64,000 nucleotides of DNA from Devosia sp. (GCA_028290665.1 JAQGJK010000019.1:1-64000), one strand, 5' to 3'. Shown: positions 27,249 to 37,938, numbered from the stretch's first letter. A program made the numbers and translations. Notes: generated by a model from the sequence alone, not told the origin.

Positions 27249-28960
27249 GCGAGATCGACCCCATCACACTTGAGGTGATCCGCAACGGCCTGGCATCGAT
27301 CGCCGATGAGATGGCGCTCATCGTAATGCGCAGTGCCTATTCCCCGGTGGTGCGCGATATCATGGATTACTCCACCGGGCTCTGCGACCCGCAGGGGCGG
27401 ATCATCGCGCAGGGGCTGACGCTGCCGATCCAGCTTTGCTCGTTCCCGCGGGTGATGCGGTTTGTCGCGGACAAGTTCGGGGATGACCTCCACCCCGGCG
27501 ATATCCTTGTCACCAACGACCCTTACGGCTCCGGCGGGCAGCACCTGCCCGATATCTACGTGCTGAAGCCGATCTTTCATCGCGACGTCCTGGCCGGCTT
27601 TGCGGCGACCGTGGCGCACCACAGCGACGTCGGCGGCATCGTCCCCGGCAGCGTAGCGATCTATGCGACCGAGATCCAGCAGGAGGGCCTGCGCATCCCG
27701 CTGTTGAAGCTCTACAACAAGGGCGAGCCGGATGCGGCGCTGTTTGCGCTGATCGAGGCGAACACCCGCGCGCCCATCGAAGTCCTCGGAGATCTTCGGG
27801 CACAGGTCGCCGCCTGCACAACGGCGGAAGCCGGGCTGCAGGCGCTCTACCATCGATATGGCCGGGAGGGCCTGGGTACCTACATCGAAGCGCTGCATGA
27901 CTACGCCGAAGCCATGATGCGCGACACCATTCGCGAGCTGCCCGATGGCGTTTATATCGCCGAGGACTACCTCGACGGGGTCGGCGACACGCCGGAACCG
28001 GTCCTGATCCGCGTCACGCTGACCGTTACGGGCGATACCATCGACATCGACTTTACCGGCACCTCGCCGCAGGTCGCCGCCAGCATCAACTGCCCGATTT
28101 CGCTGCCCGAGTCCGCCGCGTTCACGGCAATCCGCTGCCTGTCGCTGCAGGATATCCCGAACTGCGAAGGCTACATGCGGCCGATTACGGTCAGGGCGCC
28201 CGAAGGTTGCCTCGTGAACCCGCGCTTTCCCGCTGCCTGCGGCGCGCGCGGTGTCGTCGGCTATCGGGTGTTCGATGCCATCATGCAGGCGCTGGCGCAG
28301 GTCGTGCCCGATCGGGCGATCGCCGGCTCGGAGGGTGGACCATACCTGCTGTCGGGTGGCGGCAGCTACAATGGCCGGCAGTTCGTGCTCAACGAGATGC
28401 TGGTCGGTACCTGGGGTGCACGCGCGACCAGCGACGGCATCGAGGGCATCTCGAATCCCGCCGCAAATCTGTCCAATCAGCCGATCGAACTGATCGAAAC
28501 CGAGATGCCGGTCGAAATCACCAGCTATGCGATGCTTGCAGATAGCGGCGGTGCCGGCGAATTTCGCGGCGGCCTGTCGTTCGTGCGTGAGATCCGCTTC
28601 CTCCAGGATATGCGTTTCACGCTGCGCGGCGACCGCCGCGACCACCCGCCCTACGGTCTCGAAGGCGGCGCGACAGGCTCGCCGTCGCAACACCTCCTGA
28701 TCCGCACTGACGGGACCGAGACCATGCTGCCGACCATGCCGATGGTCTCGTGCCGGGCCAACGCCGGAGACATCTTCCGCCTCGTCGGCGCCGGTGGCGG
28801 CGGCTTCGGCGATGCATTCAAGCGGGACGCGTGGCGCGTGCTGGAGGATGTACGCGAGGGCAAGGTTTCCATTGTCGGGGCGCGCCGGGACTATGGCGTG
28901 GCGATCAGCGGCGATGCGGTCGATGCCGCGGCAACTGATGTACTCAGGGCGTTGCGCTGA
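27245..28960 (+). CDS. hyuB: Hydantoinase/oxoprolinase subunit B
   Basis: The 571-residue product shows the full HyuB pattern: LEVIRNGLASIADEM at the N-terminus, YSPVVRDIMDYSTGL, VTNDPYGSGGQHLPD and a C-terminal glycine-rich GAGGGGFGDA. It forms the second half of the ATP-dependent ring-opening enzyme with HyuA. It overlaps hyuA by 4 bases and the following gene by one base (TGATG), so the three are one translational unit. Confidence 0.92.
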   Translation: MSEIDPITLEVIRNGLASIADEMALIVMRSAYSPVVRDIMDYSTGLCDPQGRIIAQGLTLPIQLCSFPRVMRFVADKFGDDLHPGDILVTNDPYGSGGQHLPDIYVLKPIFHRDVLAGFAATVAHHSDVGGIVPGSVAIYATEIQQEGLRIPLLKLYNKGEPDAALFALIEANTRAPIEVLGDLRAQVAACTTAEAGLQALYHRYGREGLGTYIEALHDYAEAMMRDTIRELPDGVYIAEDYLDGVGDTPEPVLIRVTLTVTGDTIDIDFTGTSPQVAASINCPISLPESAAFTAIRCLSLQDIPNCEGYMRPITVRAPEGCLVNPRFPAACGARGVVGYRVFDAIMQALAQVVPDRAIAGSEGGPYLLSGGGSYNGRQFVLNEMLVGTWGARATSDGIEGISNPAANLSNQPIELIETEMPVEITSYAMLADSGGAGEFRGGLSFVREIRFLQDMRFTLRGDRRDHPPYGLEGGATGSPSQHLLIRTDGTETMLPTMPMVSCRANAGDIFRLVGAGGGGFGDAFKRDAWRVLEDVREGKVSIVGARRDYGVAISGDAVDAAATDVLRALR

Positions 28961-30096
28961 TGCGCGGGGTTGCCGAATTCAATGCCGGATTGATCGGTGT
29001 CCCGGGTGGCCGGTCCCGCATCGAAACCCCCGCACTGATCCTCGATCTCGATGCGATCGAGAAAAACCTGTCGCGGATGTCGGCAATCACCGGCGCAAGC
29101 CGGCTCGGGTTGCGCCCGCACGCCAAGACCCACAAATGCGCAGCCATTGCGCGGCGGCAGCTCGACGCTGGTGCACTCGGTATCTGCTGCGCGAAACCCG
29201 GTGAACTGCTGGCCCTGTTTGCTTCCGGGATCAAACCACTGCTCCTCACCGCCCCGGTCAGCGACCCGCGCAAGATCACCCGGCTCGCCAATGCCGCCGC
29301 CGCAGGCTGCGACCTGATGGTCGTGGCGGATCGGCTCGATCTGATTGTTGCGTTCAATGCCGCGGCAGCGAACGCCGACACCCGGATTGGCATCGTCATC
29401 GACGTTGACCCCGGTCTTGGCCGCACTGGGGTCACCACACAAGCCGAAGCAGTCAGCCTCGCCGCAGCCATCGCGGCAGCACCGAACCTAGATTATCGCG
29501 GCGTCCAGGCCTATTCGGGCCAGGTTCAGCACATTTTCGGCAGTGCCGAGCGCCGCGTAGCCAACATCGCTGCCAACGCCCGCATCCGCGCCATCGTCGA
29601 GGCGCTGACGGCAGCCGGATATCCGCCTGCAATCGTCAGCGGCGGCGGCACCGGCAGTTCGACGATCGATGGCGAGAACAGCGTGCTGAGCGAAGTCCAG
29701 GCCGGCTCCTATGTCTTCATGGATGAAGGCTACCGTCCTGTCGAAGGTGCCGTCGATGAATTCGCCTTCGCACTCTTCGTTGCCGTCTCGGTGATCGGCC
29801 ACAGTGCCTCCGGCGACGCCATCACCGATGCCGGGAGCAAAAGTTTTGCCATCGACGGCCCCCCACCCCGCTGCTTCCGCGATGGTCAGACGGCAGGCAT
29901 CATCGCGTGGGCCGGTGACGAGTTCGGCCGGCTAAAGCCTGAGGCAAACGTACCCGTCCCGCCAGTGGGGACGATCCTCGAATGTACGGTGCCCCACTGC
30001 GATCCAACTGCGAACTTGCATGACTATCTGCACGTCATGCGCGCCGATACCCTGGTGGAAATCTGGCCCATCGAAGGGCGCGGTCGGTCGGACTGA
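28960..30096 (+). CDS. DSD1-type PLP enzyme (D-threonine aldolase/D-serine dehydratase-like)
   Basis: A 378-residue alanine-racemase-fold enzyme. The PLP lysine is in LRPHAKTHKC (about residue 56), and the C-terminal CTVPHCDPTANLHD segment holds the His/Cys pair expected to bind the divalent metal. It is translationally coupled to hyuB. A D-3-hydroxy-amino acid freed by hydantoin or lactam opening would be a fitting substrate, but this is inference from context. It differs from the first DSD1-type protein of the window in length and in the N-terminus. Confidence 0.85.
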   Translation: MRGVAEFNAGLIGVPGGRSRIETPALILDLDAIEKNLSRMSAITGASRLGLRPHAKTHKCAAIARRQLDAGALGICCAKPGELLALFASGIKPLLLTAPVSDPRKITRLANAAAAGCDLMVVADRLDLIVAFNAAAANADTRIGIVIDVDPGLGRTGVTTQAEAVSLAAAIAAAPNLDYRGVQAYSGQVQHIFGSAERRVANIAANARIRAIVEALTAAGYPPAIVSGGGTGSSTIDGENSVLSEVQAGSYVFMDEGYRPVEGAVDEFAFALFVAVSVIGHSASGDAITDAGSKSFAIDGPPPRCFRDGQTAGIIAWAGDEFGRLKPEANVPVPPVGTILECTVPHCDPTANLHDYLHVMRADTLVEIWPIEGRGRSD

Positions 30097-30098
30097 AC

Positions 30099-30586
30099 TC
30101 AATCTCTGAGCTCTTTAGGTCGATGCAGGTGCCGCAGGTGCAGCGAGCCAAGTGCCGCACCGTAAGATGCGAGGCCGTCCGTAGTGATGGCTTCCGGAGT
30201 GACCGGCTGGTTTCGCAACTGGCGTTGGAGGAGTTTAAGGGCTGCGGCTTTGTCCCGCCGAGTTTGCACGACGAGATCGAGCACTTCTCCCTCGTCATCG
30301 ACGGCATGCCAGGGATACATGCGCTTGCCGCCAATCAAGCACACCATCTCACCGAGGTGCCAACGAGGGGAGGGGCTAGGACGCAGCTTCCGCAGTCGGC
30401 GCGCAATCAATGGGCCAAACTTGATCGTCCAGCAGCGGACCGTCTCATAACTGACGTCGACGCCCCGCTGCGCCATCAACTCCTCGACGTCACGTAGGCT
30501 AAGGCCGAACCTAAAGTCGAGACAGACGGCATTCCGGATCACGTCGGTCGGAACCGGTGCCCCCTGAACGACAGTGGCTTCATCAT
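30099..30586 (-). mobile_element. IS6-like transposase, 5' part only
   Basis: The minus strand encodes an IS6-family transposase N-terminus: ATG 30586, then a frameshift near 30553, then VIRNAVCLDFRFGLSLRDVE, VSYETVRCWTIKFGP and GEVLDLVVQTRRDK. It ends abruptly after LRHLHRP at about 30117. The first catalytic Asp is replaced by Gly (WHLGEM where WHVDEM is usual), while the second (ITTDGLASY) is kept. The C-terminal third is missing. The copy is dead and forms the right edge of the island. Confidence 0.8.
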
Positions 30587-30599
30587 CAACCCTCTAAAT

Positions 30600-30790
30600 C
30601 GAAGCGAGCCGGCCCATTCGCTCGAGAGAGGTTAGCAGCAGACTGACAGCACAGTTCAGACACGGCAGATCGGGATCTGCTTGCTGGACTTCTTTAGGTT
30701 TTGACGACAGACGACTCAAAATCGTGTCTCACAGAAGTCCTCGAGCAAGCGTCGCACTAGCTTCGCTGCATCTGGTGCAGGTATCGAGCT
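30600..30790 (-). repeat. Repeated flank of an IS6-like element, copy A
   Basis: The minus-strand sequence here (…KLVRRLLEDFCETRF and stop, then CAGATCCCGATCTGCC and TGTCTGAACT) matches a second copy at about 31790-31905 upstream of another transposase N-terminus. The 40 bases nearest the transposase (GTGCTGTCAGTCTG…) also match 960-1003. So the same element end occurs at three places in the window. The identity of the short coding remnant is not known. Confidence 0.5.
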
Positions 30791-31070
30791 GCGATGTTGA
30801 CGGTAACGGCAGCCGGAAGGTGCGCCGACGTCATGGTGGTGCACCACACCGGCAAAAGCATCATTCTTGGCGCCAGAGGGCATTCCTAGCTCCGTGCTGC
30901 GATAAAGGCCAGGATCGAGATTAGCGTTGAACCTAGTGGCACGAGGAAAGCTGTCATTACCATGCAATGCGATCATCAGAGCGGTGACGAGTATCCCTTC
31001 AGCCGCAAGCCGGTCGCGATGAAAACTAGGTCAGTCTAGGCGCTTCGTGCACCGACCCGTTCAAAACTAC

Positions 31071-31370
31071 TTAGCCTATCACCACCTCTAGCAGGGGAGC
31101 TTTTGCCATAGGTGCAACCAGCGTCGCCCAATGACTGTCCCATATGACGTCTGGCTCCAGGTAAACTACGACTTCGGGGCACCCCAGCCGTCTCTTCACC
31201 CGCTCAGCCTTAATGATGGCCAGCGCCGGCTCGATGTCTATACTGGGCTCGGTCATCATGGGCCAAATAACTGTGCCCTCGGCCTTGCCTTTTCGTATTT
31301 TAAAGTAGACCAGCACTGCATTGTCAGGTGCATCACTGGGGGCGACTAGCCTAGTGTATGCCATGGTCAT
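31071..31370 (-). CDS. Small hypothetical protein
   Basis: The frame encodes about 99 residues from MTMAYTRLVAP. It alternates charged and hydrophobic residues like a compact folded protein (FKIRKGKAEGTVIWPMM, IDIEPALAIIKAERVKRRL, PEVVVYLEPDVIWD). I recognise no family, signal peptide or membrane segment. The upstream part of the frame to 31442 is less convincing. It sits alone among transposase remnants, so it may be a passenger or a survivor of a lost operon. Confidence 0.45.
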   Translation of the reverse strand: MTMAYTRLVAPSDAPDNAVLVYFKIRKGKAEGTVIWPMMTEPSIDIEPALAIIKAERVKRRLGCPEVVVYLEPDVIWDSHWATLVAPMAKAPLLEVVIG

Positions 31371-31639
31371 CGCCTTGCTCGATATTGTAGAGGGCACAAG
31401 CCTATCCAAGCAACTATCAAAGAGCAAGATAACAAACTTCAATCCCAGAACAACGGGCGGCGCTGGTCAAAAAGAGGCCCGGTAGCGATTTCTCGCGCCG
31501 GGCTCAGTTTACCAGGAGTAGGGAGGAGCTCCTGGTGAATACTGTCCAGTGAACTTGTCTCCGGGCGCTCGGTTCCACGAGCTACGAGCCTCTTGCCGGC
31601 AATGCATATTTTAGGTGGCGTCTCCGGCGTTGCCAGTAA

Positions 31640-31905
31640 CAAGCAATGACCTGTCGGGACCGAGCGCCATCTTGATCGCGTCTAAGTAGACGATATTTGA
31701 GGAGCTGAGGCTGAGGCGAAAGCAGAGCCAAACGGCACTGCGGATGACGTCCGCAGGGAAACGAAAACTCTGTGACACTCTAGCCTTCGACAGTTCAGAC
31801 ATGGCAGTTCGGGATCTGCTCGCCGCACTTCTGACGCTATTCTCGACGGACGGCTCAAAGTCGTGTTTTAGAGAATTCCTCAAGCAAGCGTCGCACTAGT
31901 GGGTT
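31640..31905 (-). mobile_element. IS6-like element remnant, copy B
   Basis: The minus strand carries the same flank as copy A, followed by FRFPADVIRSAVWLCFRLSL (about 31763-31703), the N-terminus of an IS6-family transposase. Sequence after that does not match the family. The left-end segment present at 30.6 kb is missing between flank and transposase. The rest of 30791-32203 shows no gene other than the small hypothetical one. Confidence 0.55.
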
Positions 31906-32203
31906 TCGGCAGTAATCTTCATTTAAAGTGTGCCAACTCAAGTGTTCCTTCCAAGGCGATGATCGCTTTTACGGTGACTATCGACTGTCCATTCTTATAG
32001 AAAAGAGTGCCAAAGGGTCGGTCTGTATTCAGCTCGGTGAAGGGAACCTTCCCAAACCGCCGTCTTCTCCCCGGCAACGGATATATCTCACCCGAAGAAG
32101 GAGATCAGGCACTCTGTGCAAGCCTCAGCTTACTCTATACAGTCAATGGATCGTTGAACGCATCACCCGGTAGCAAACTCGGGGCAGTTCAAGGGGGCGG
32201 GAC

Positions 32204-35200
32204 ATGGCGGTCATCGTGGGCGGATACGCGCCGGCGGATCTGGTGCGGGACTCGGACGATCCCTCGCTGATGATCAATGGCGCGGGTGACTTCGAGGTAA
32301 TCTCGACCGGGTTAGGAACCTTCGTCTACGTGGCCGGGGGCACCTATACGGACTCGCACCCCGGCGATAACGGGCTGACCGTGTTCCAAGTTGCATCCGA
32401 CGGCACGCTTACCGCGGTCCAGAACCTGTCGCATGGCGGCGGGCTGGCCCTGCGCCTGATCGACAACATGACCACCGCCACGGTGGGCGGCCGCACCTTC
32501 CTCTACATCGAGGCATTGAACGACAACTTCTTATATCCCCACGGCATCACCTGCTTTGAGGTGGGCGCGGACGGTCGCCTCACCTACTTGTATCGCGAGG
32601 AGCCCTCGCCTGAGGCGCCGCTTCTCGGTGGGTTCGGCGACATCCAGTCGGTGACGGTAGGCGGCACGACCTTTGTCTATATGCACGTTGAGGGTCAGGA
32701 TCCAGGGACCCCCTTCGGCAGCTTAATCGACGTGGTGAACCTGTTCCGGGTGGGGCCGATGGCCAACTGACCCCAACCTTCTGGGGCGATATGGGTGCCT
32801 CGTCCGAAGAGACCGCGATCGGGCACGTCGGCGGCCGGGCCTTCCTGATCCAGCCCATCGTCGATTTCTTCGGTCCTGACGGCATCTTCGTCTTCGAGAT
32901 CAGAGCCGACGGAACGGTTGAACAGGTCGAAACCTTCGGCTCTGATACAAACCCCGAGGTAGGGAACCCCATTGACGTGGCGACCGCGACGGTCGGAGGG
33001 ACGACTTTCGCCATCACCGCCAACATGTTCAGTTCGCATCCTTCGCTCTCTGTCATGACCATCGACGCGAACGGTCAGTTGGCTTTGATCCCGCAGTCCC
33101 AGGCCGTGGCCGACGTGCTGGACGGTGATGGCGTAGCTCTCGACGGCATAGCAATAGGCGTGGACGTGCTCACGATTGGCGGCGACACGTTCGTGGTGGT
33201 GAATGCCCCGAACCTGTCAAACCAATCGGACACAACAGTCCGGTTGGTCGTGCTACGGCTCGATGCGAGGGGCATGTTGACGCCAGTATCCACCTCGAAC
33301 TTCACTGACGAGTGGACGGCTTTCGACTCCAGCCTGGCCATGGTCGACGGCCAGCCAGTCTATATCGGTACCAACTACGACACCGACGTAGTCCAGACAT
33401 TCCTTCTCGGCGGCGGCAATGACACGCTGACGGGGGGCGCGGAGGATGATCTGCTGCTTGGCTATGGCGGTGACGACGTCATGGTAGGGGGGCCGGGCGC
33501 CGACAGTTTCGACGGCGGGGCGGGCAACGATCTCGTGACCTACGAAGCGGCGACGGGTCGCGTGTACGCCGGCCTCGCCGGAAACCCCCTGGCCGAGCGG
33601 GGGGAGGCGGTGGGCGACAGCTTTGCGGGGGTGGAGAACCTGGGTGGTTCTGCTTTCGACGACTGGCTGAACGGCGACAGCACGGCCAACATCCTCCAGG
33701 GTATGGGCGGCGCCGACCTGCTGGTGGGCGGCGACGGGAACGACCGGCTCGAGGGCGGCGACGATGACGACAAGATGGTCGGTAGCGGCGGGGCGGACAG
33801 CTTCGACGGCGGAGCGGGCATCGACCTGGTGACCTACGCCTTCGCGTCGGGCGGCGTCGGAGCGGCGCTCGACTTCACGAGCCCCGGTGGTGGGTGGGGC
33901 GAGGCGGCGGGCGACACCCATGTCCGCGTGGAAGACCTCAACGGTTCGAACTTCGGCGACTGGCTACGCGGCGATGCCGGAGCCAACACCCTGCAGGGGC
34001 TGGACGGCGCGGACACGCTCTTCGGCGGGAACGGGAACGACAAGCTCGACGGCGGTGCCGGCAACGATCAATTGGCCGGGGGCCCGGGCAACGACAGCTA
34101 CGTGGTAAACGCCGCGGGCGACGCTGTCAGCGAGTCCGCTGGACAGGGCTTGGACACCGTATTCGTGCAGGGTAGCCTCGGCTACATCCTCGCTGTCGGC
34201 GCGGAGATCGAGCGGCTGGCGGCGTTGGACGCGGCGGCCGCTTCATCGATCTCTTCGGCAACGACTTCGGCCAGGTCATCGAGGGGGGTGCTGGGGCCAA
34301 CGTGATCGAGGGGCGGGGCGGAGACGACCTGCTGCGCGGCTTCGGGGATGGCGACGCGCTCGACGGCGGCGCGGGCAACGACCAGATGTTTGAAGGCGCA
34401 GGTTCGGATGGCCTCGTCGGCGGCGCAGACAACGATCTGCTCTATGGGAGGCAGACGACGACATCCTCGAGGGTGGTGCAGGCAACGACCACCTCGACGG
34501 CGGCACAGGCGCGGACAAGTTGTTCGGGGCCCCGGGCGACGATATCTATGTCGTGGACCAGGCAGGCGACGCCGTCATCGAGTCCGCTGGACAAGGCACG
34601 GACACAGTGCAGTCCTCGGTGAGCAACTGGCTGGGCGTCCATCTCGAAAACCTGACACCGACCGGGGCGGCCAACATCTCGGGCACCGGCAATGCCCGCG
34701 CCAACACCCTGATCGGCAACGTCGGCAACAACACGCTGATCGGCGGGCTGGGCATCGACATGCTGCTGGGCGGGGCCGGCAATGACACCTACGTCGTCGA
34801 CAACAGCGGCGACCGGGCGTTCGAGACGACGACGATGGCGAGCACCATCGATGCGGGCGGGATCGACACCGTGCAAAGTGCGGTCAGCTACAACCTCGAC
34901 TTCACTGCCGGGCTGCGGTTCGTCGAGAACCTGACCCTGACCGGGGCGGCCAACGTATCGGGCACCGGCAATGCCCGTGCCAACACCATGATCGGCAACA
35001 CCGGCAACAACACGCTGAATGGTGGGCTGGGCATCGACACCCTGCTCGGCGGGGCGGGCAATGACACTTTTGTCTTCCGGGCCAAGGAGGACAGCGGGAT
35101 CGGTGCTCGACGCGATGTCATCAACGACTTCGAGGACTTTGCCGGTAACGATACCATCGACCTATCGGCCTTCGCAGGCACGCTGACCTATATCGGTCAA

Positions 35201-35356
35201 AGCGCCTTCAGTGCCGCCAATCAGGTTCGCGCCGTCCAGTCGGGCGCTGACGTGCTGATTGAGATCAACACCGTCGGCACGAGCGGAGCGGAATCCGAGA
35301 TCCTGCTCAAGACAACGGCGATCGGCATCATCGATGTGGGAGACTTCATTGGTTAG
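32204..35356 (+). pseudogene. RTX-type calcium-binding protein with propeller-like N-terminus, three frameshifts
   Basis: Four open segments in order (32204-32770, to about 34240, to about 34450, to 35356) make one protein of about 1,050 residues. The first 400 residues hold repeated VGGTTFVY and DGTLT motifs like a beta propeller. From about residue 405, GGXGXDXLXGG nonapeptide repeats bind calcium in secreted RTX proteins. The C-terminal [19 protein letters not shown] domain resembles the serralysin-type secretion end for type I export. Breaks lie near 32755, 34245 and 34448, each equal to one lost base. No type I secretion genes are nearby. The gene is either decayed or mis-assembled. Confidence 0.75.
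34661..35067 (+). repeat. Two long direct repeats in the RTX gene
   Basis: A unit of about 127 bases at 34661-34787 recurs at 34941-35067 with few differences. Both encode [10 protein letters not shown](L/M)IGN and GLGID(M/T)LLGGAGNDT. The high identity suggests recent internal duplication. Confidence 0.7.
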
Positions 35357-35615
35357 CGAGGGGTTTGAGGCCCAGCTCACTCGCATCCTAACGGCCGGCC
35401 CCGCGCAAACTGTCGAGTTTGCGATTCTTGACCTCGCATTGCTTTACACGCCGACTCGTCGTTAGCCCGGATTCCATAGGAGTTGGTCCCGAGCGCGGCT
35501 CGTAGCCGAAAAACAATGGTCGCCCCTGCGGCCCAAACCTGACATCGGGTCCAATCCGGATAGCCTTTTCGTCGTTTCTGCTACGGCCGCTCACGCGAGC
35601 AGCCAAGACCAGGAA

Positions 35616-36508
35616 CTACGGCCGGAAGCGCAACGCTTCGATCAGCCTGGTGAAAGCCGGCGAGTTCTGGCGTCGGCTTGGATAGTACAGGTGATATCCG
35701 TCAAACGTGGGCATCCAATCCTCGAGCAAGCGGACGAGCTGCCCGGATTTGACATAGGCCTCGACCATATCCTCGGGAATGCAGCCTAAGCCCGACCCTG
35801 TGAGAGCCGCGGAAAGGATGTGCGTGCTGCTGCTAAACGTGAGTTGGCCGTCAACTCGGACGTTGAGGCGACGGCTTCCCTGCTCGAACTCCCATGCGTA
35901 ATGGCCTCCGTAAGTCGGCAGCCGCAGGTTAATGCAGACGTGATCCGTCAGCTCATGGGGGGTCGTCGGCACCGGCCGCCCTTCAGGTATTGAGGCGACC
36001 CGACCACCGCCATGCGCCAATCCGGACCGATCCGAGCTGCGATCATGTCCTTTGCCAATTGTTCGCCTAATCTAACTCCAGCGTCGTAGCGCTGGGCCAC
36101 GATATCTACGAAGCCATTCTCCGCGATGATTTCGAGCCGGATGTCCGGGTAATCACGGGTGAAGCTCGACAACCTCGGCCAGAGCACCGAGTTGATCGCA
36201 TGTTCGCCGGCGCTTAGGCGGATGATACCGGCGGGCTTGTCACGAAATTCCGTTACTCTTTCGAGTGCGTCGTCAACTTCTCGGAAGTTCGGCTCGACCG
36301 TTGCAAGCAAGCGCTCGCCGGCATCGGTTGGCGACACGCTGCGAGTGCTGCGCGTGAGCAGCCGGACGCCGAGGCGTTTTTCAAGCCTGCTAAGGGCATG
36401 GCTTAGCGCGGATTGAGAGACCCCGAGGCGTGCCGCAGCGCGGGTGAAGCTACGATCCTGAGCGACCGTGATGAACGCAATGAGGTCGGCAACGTTGTCG
36501 CGGTCCAT
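35616..36508 (-). pseudogene. LysR-family regulator, frameshifted
   Basis: The HTH lies at residues 1-62 (FTRAAARLGVSQSALSHALS), and the effector domain follows. The frame breaks at about 35978, in VGSPQYLKG, and resumes one frame over with RPVPTTPHELTDHVCINLR to the stop at 35616. One lost base in GGGCGG explains it. The start codon at 36508 lies inside a perfect palindrome. The gene is divergent from the cupin/SDR/AKR operon and was probably its regulator. Repaired length would be about 298 residues, which is normal. Confidence 0.8.
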
Positions 36509-36518
36509 TCATGAATGG
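36505..36518. promoter_or_regulatory. Perfect palindrome over the LysR start
   Basis: CCATTCATGAATGG is a 14-base perfect dyad that contains the LysR start codon. A second copy of its core lies 70 bases away. It suits autoregulation by the LysR protein. Confidence 0.55.
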
Positions 36519-36574
36519 TTAGCACGACCTGCTGCCTGCGTCATCAATTTCAACACCTACCGATGCGCTGTTCC

Positions 36575-36589
36575 ATGAATGGCATTCAT
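36575..36589. promoter_or_regulatory. LysR-box-like palindrome
   Basis: ATGAATGGCATTCAT pairs ATGAAT with ATTCAT around GGC and fits T-N11-A. It lies about 80 bases before the cupin gene and shares ATGAATGG with the palindrome at 36505. It is a likely operator for the divergent operon. Confidence 0.55.
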
Positions 36590-36665
36590 AGGGTCAAGCA
36601 GCGTAGCCTCACTAATCCGAGGAGCGGAATAGGCCTAAGTTTCGAGCGTCGCAAGGAGAACCGTC

Positions 36666-37082
36666 ATGAAAATACAGCGCGCAGGTTCGCAGCCTTCAGC
36701 CAAGGGACCAGCCGAGTGGTTTACCGGCACTGTCCGGATTGACCCGCTCTATGCCGTCGATGCCCCAAGCGCCATGGCCGGCAATACCGTCACCTTCGAG
36801 CCCGGTGCCCGCACAGCCTGGCATACCCACCCGCTTGGGCAAACGCTGATCATCATCGCCGGTAGCGGCCTGGTGCAGCGGGTTGATGGCCCGATCGAGA
36901 CGGTACTCCCAGGCGACGTGGTGCGGTTTGCGCCGGAAGAAAAGCACTGGCATGGCGCCAGCGCCAAAACGGCCATGAGCCATATCGCGATCCAGGAAGC
37001 GCTCGACGGCAAGGCCGTCGAGTGGATGGAACAGGTCAGCGACGAGCAATACGGCCGGTCAGCCGAAACCGAAGGAATATAG
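36666..37082 (+). CDS. Cupin-domain protein
   Basis: A 138-residue single cupin. The metal ligands are visible in [17 protein letters not shown] (motif 1) and EKHWHGA (motif 2). Members of this group, often found in aldo/keto-reductase operons, include manganese-dependent hydroxynitrile lyase-like proteins. Its ATG follows AAGGAGAACCGTC with good spacing. It is the first gene of the operon and precedes the SDR gene by two bases. Confidence 0.82.
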   Translation: MKIQRAGSQPSAKGPAEWFTGTVRIDPLYAVDAPSAMAGNTVTFEPGARTAWHTHPLGQTLIIIAGSGLVQRVDGPIETVLPGDVVRFAPEEKHWHGASAKTAMSHIAIQEALDGKAVEWMEQVSDEQYGRSAETEGI

Positions 37083-37084
37083 TC

Positions 37085-37938
37085 ATGAGTGACGTTGTTG
37101 TTGTCATCGGTGCCGGCTCGATCGGGCAGGCCATCGCCCGTCGCGTCAGCGCCGGCAAGCACGTCTTGCTCGCCGACCTGCGGGTGGAAAATGCCGATGC
37201 GGCCGCCAAGGTGCTGGCCGATGCCGGCTTCGAGGTCAGCACGGCAAGCGTTGACGTGTCGTCGCGCGCTTCCGTCCACGCACTGGTCGAAACCGCAACG
37301 GGGCTGGGCGATGTCACCGGGCTCATCCATGCCGCTGGGGTCTCGCCATCCCAGGCCAGCCCGGCAACTATTCTCAGCGTCGACCTCTACGGCACGGCAC
37401 TGGTACTCGAAGAGTTTGACTCAGTCATCGCCAAGGGTGGCGCCGGCGTAGTGATCGCCTCGCAGTCGGGCCACCGTCTCGGCGCGCTGAGCGAAGAGCA
37501 AAACACGGCTCTCGCTACGACGCCGGTCGACGAACTGCTGCGGCTGCCGTGGCTGCAGCCCGATCGCGTTACGGATTCGCTCAATGCTTATCAGCTGTCC
37601 AAGCGCGGGAACTCGCTGCGCGTCATGGCGGAAGCGGTCCGCTGGGGCAAGCGCGGTGCCCGCATCAATACCATCAGCCCCGGCATCGTCATTACGCCGC
37701 TGGCGCGGGACGAACTCACCGGTCCACGCGGCGAGGGCTATCGCCGGATGATTGAACTGAGCCCGGTCGGCCGCGCTGCGACACCTGACGAGGTCGGCAC
37801 TGTTGGTGCGCTCCTCATGGGTGCCGATGGCGGCTTCATAACCGGCAGCGACTTCCTGATGGATGGGGGCGTCACAGCTTCCCACCGATACGGCGAACTC
37901 GCTCCCGGCCTTATCCCCGAACAGAAGGGATCAAACAC

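Noticed and set aside
27161-28693. A 510-codon open frame antisense to hyuB
   Set aside because: No protein-like motifs, and hyuB is unmistakable on the plus strand.
33411-35080. Short repeated units that could suggest a CRISPR array
   Set aside because: The repeats are in-frame RTX nonapeptides with no constant spacers, and no cas gene is near.
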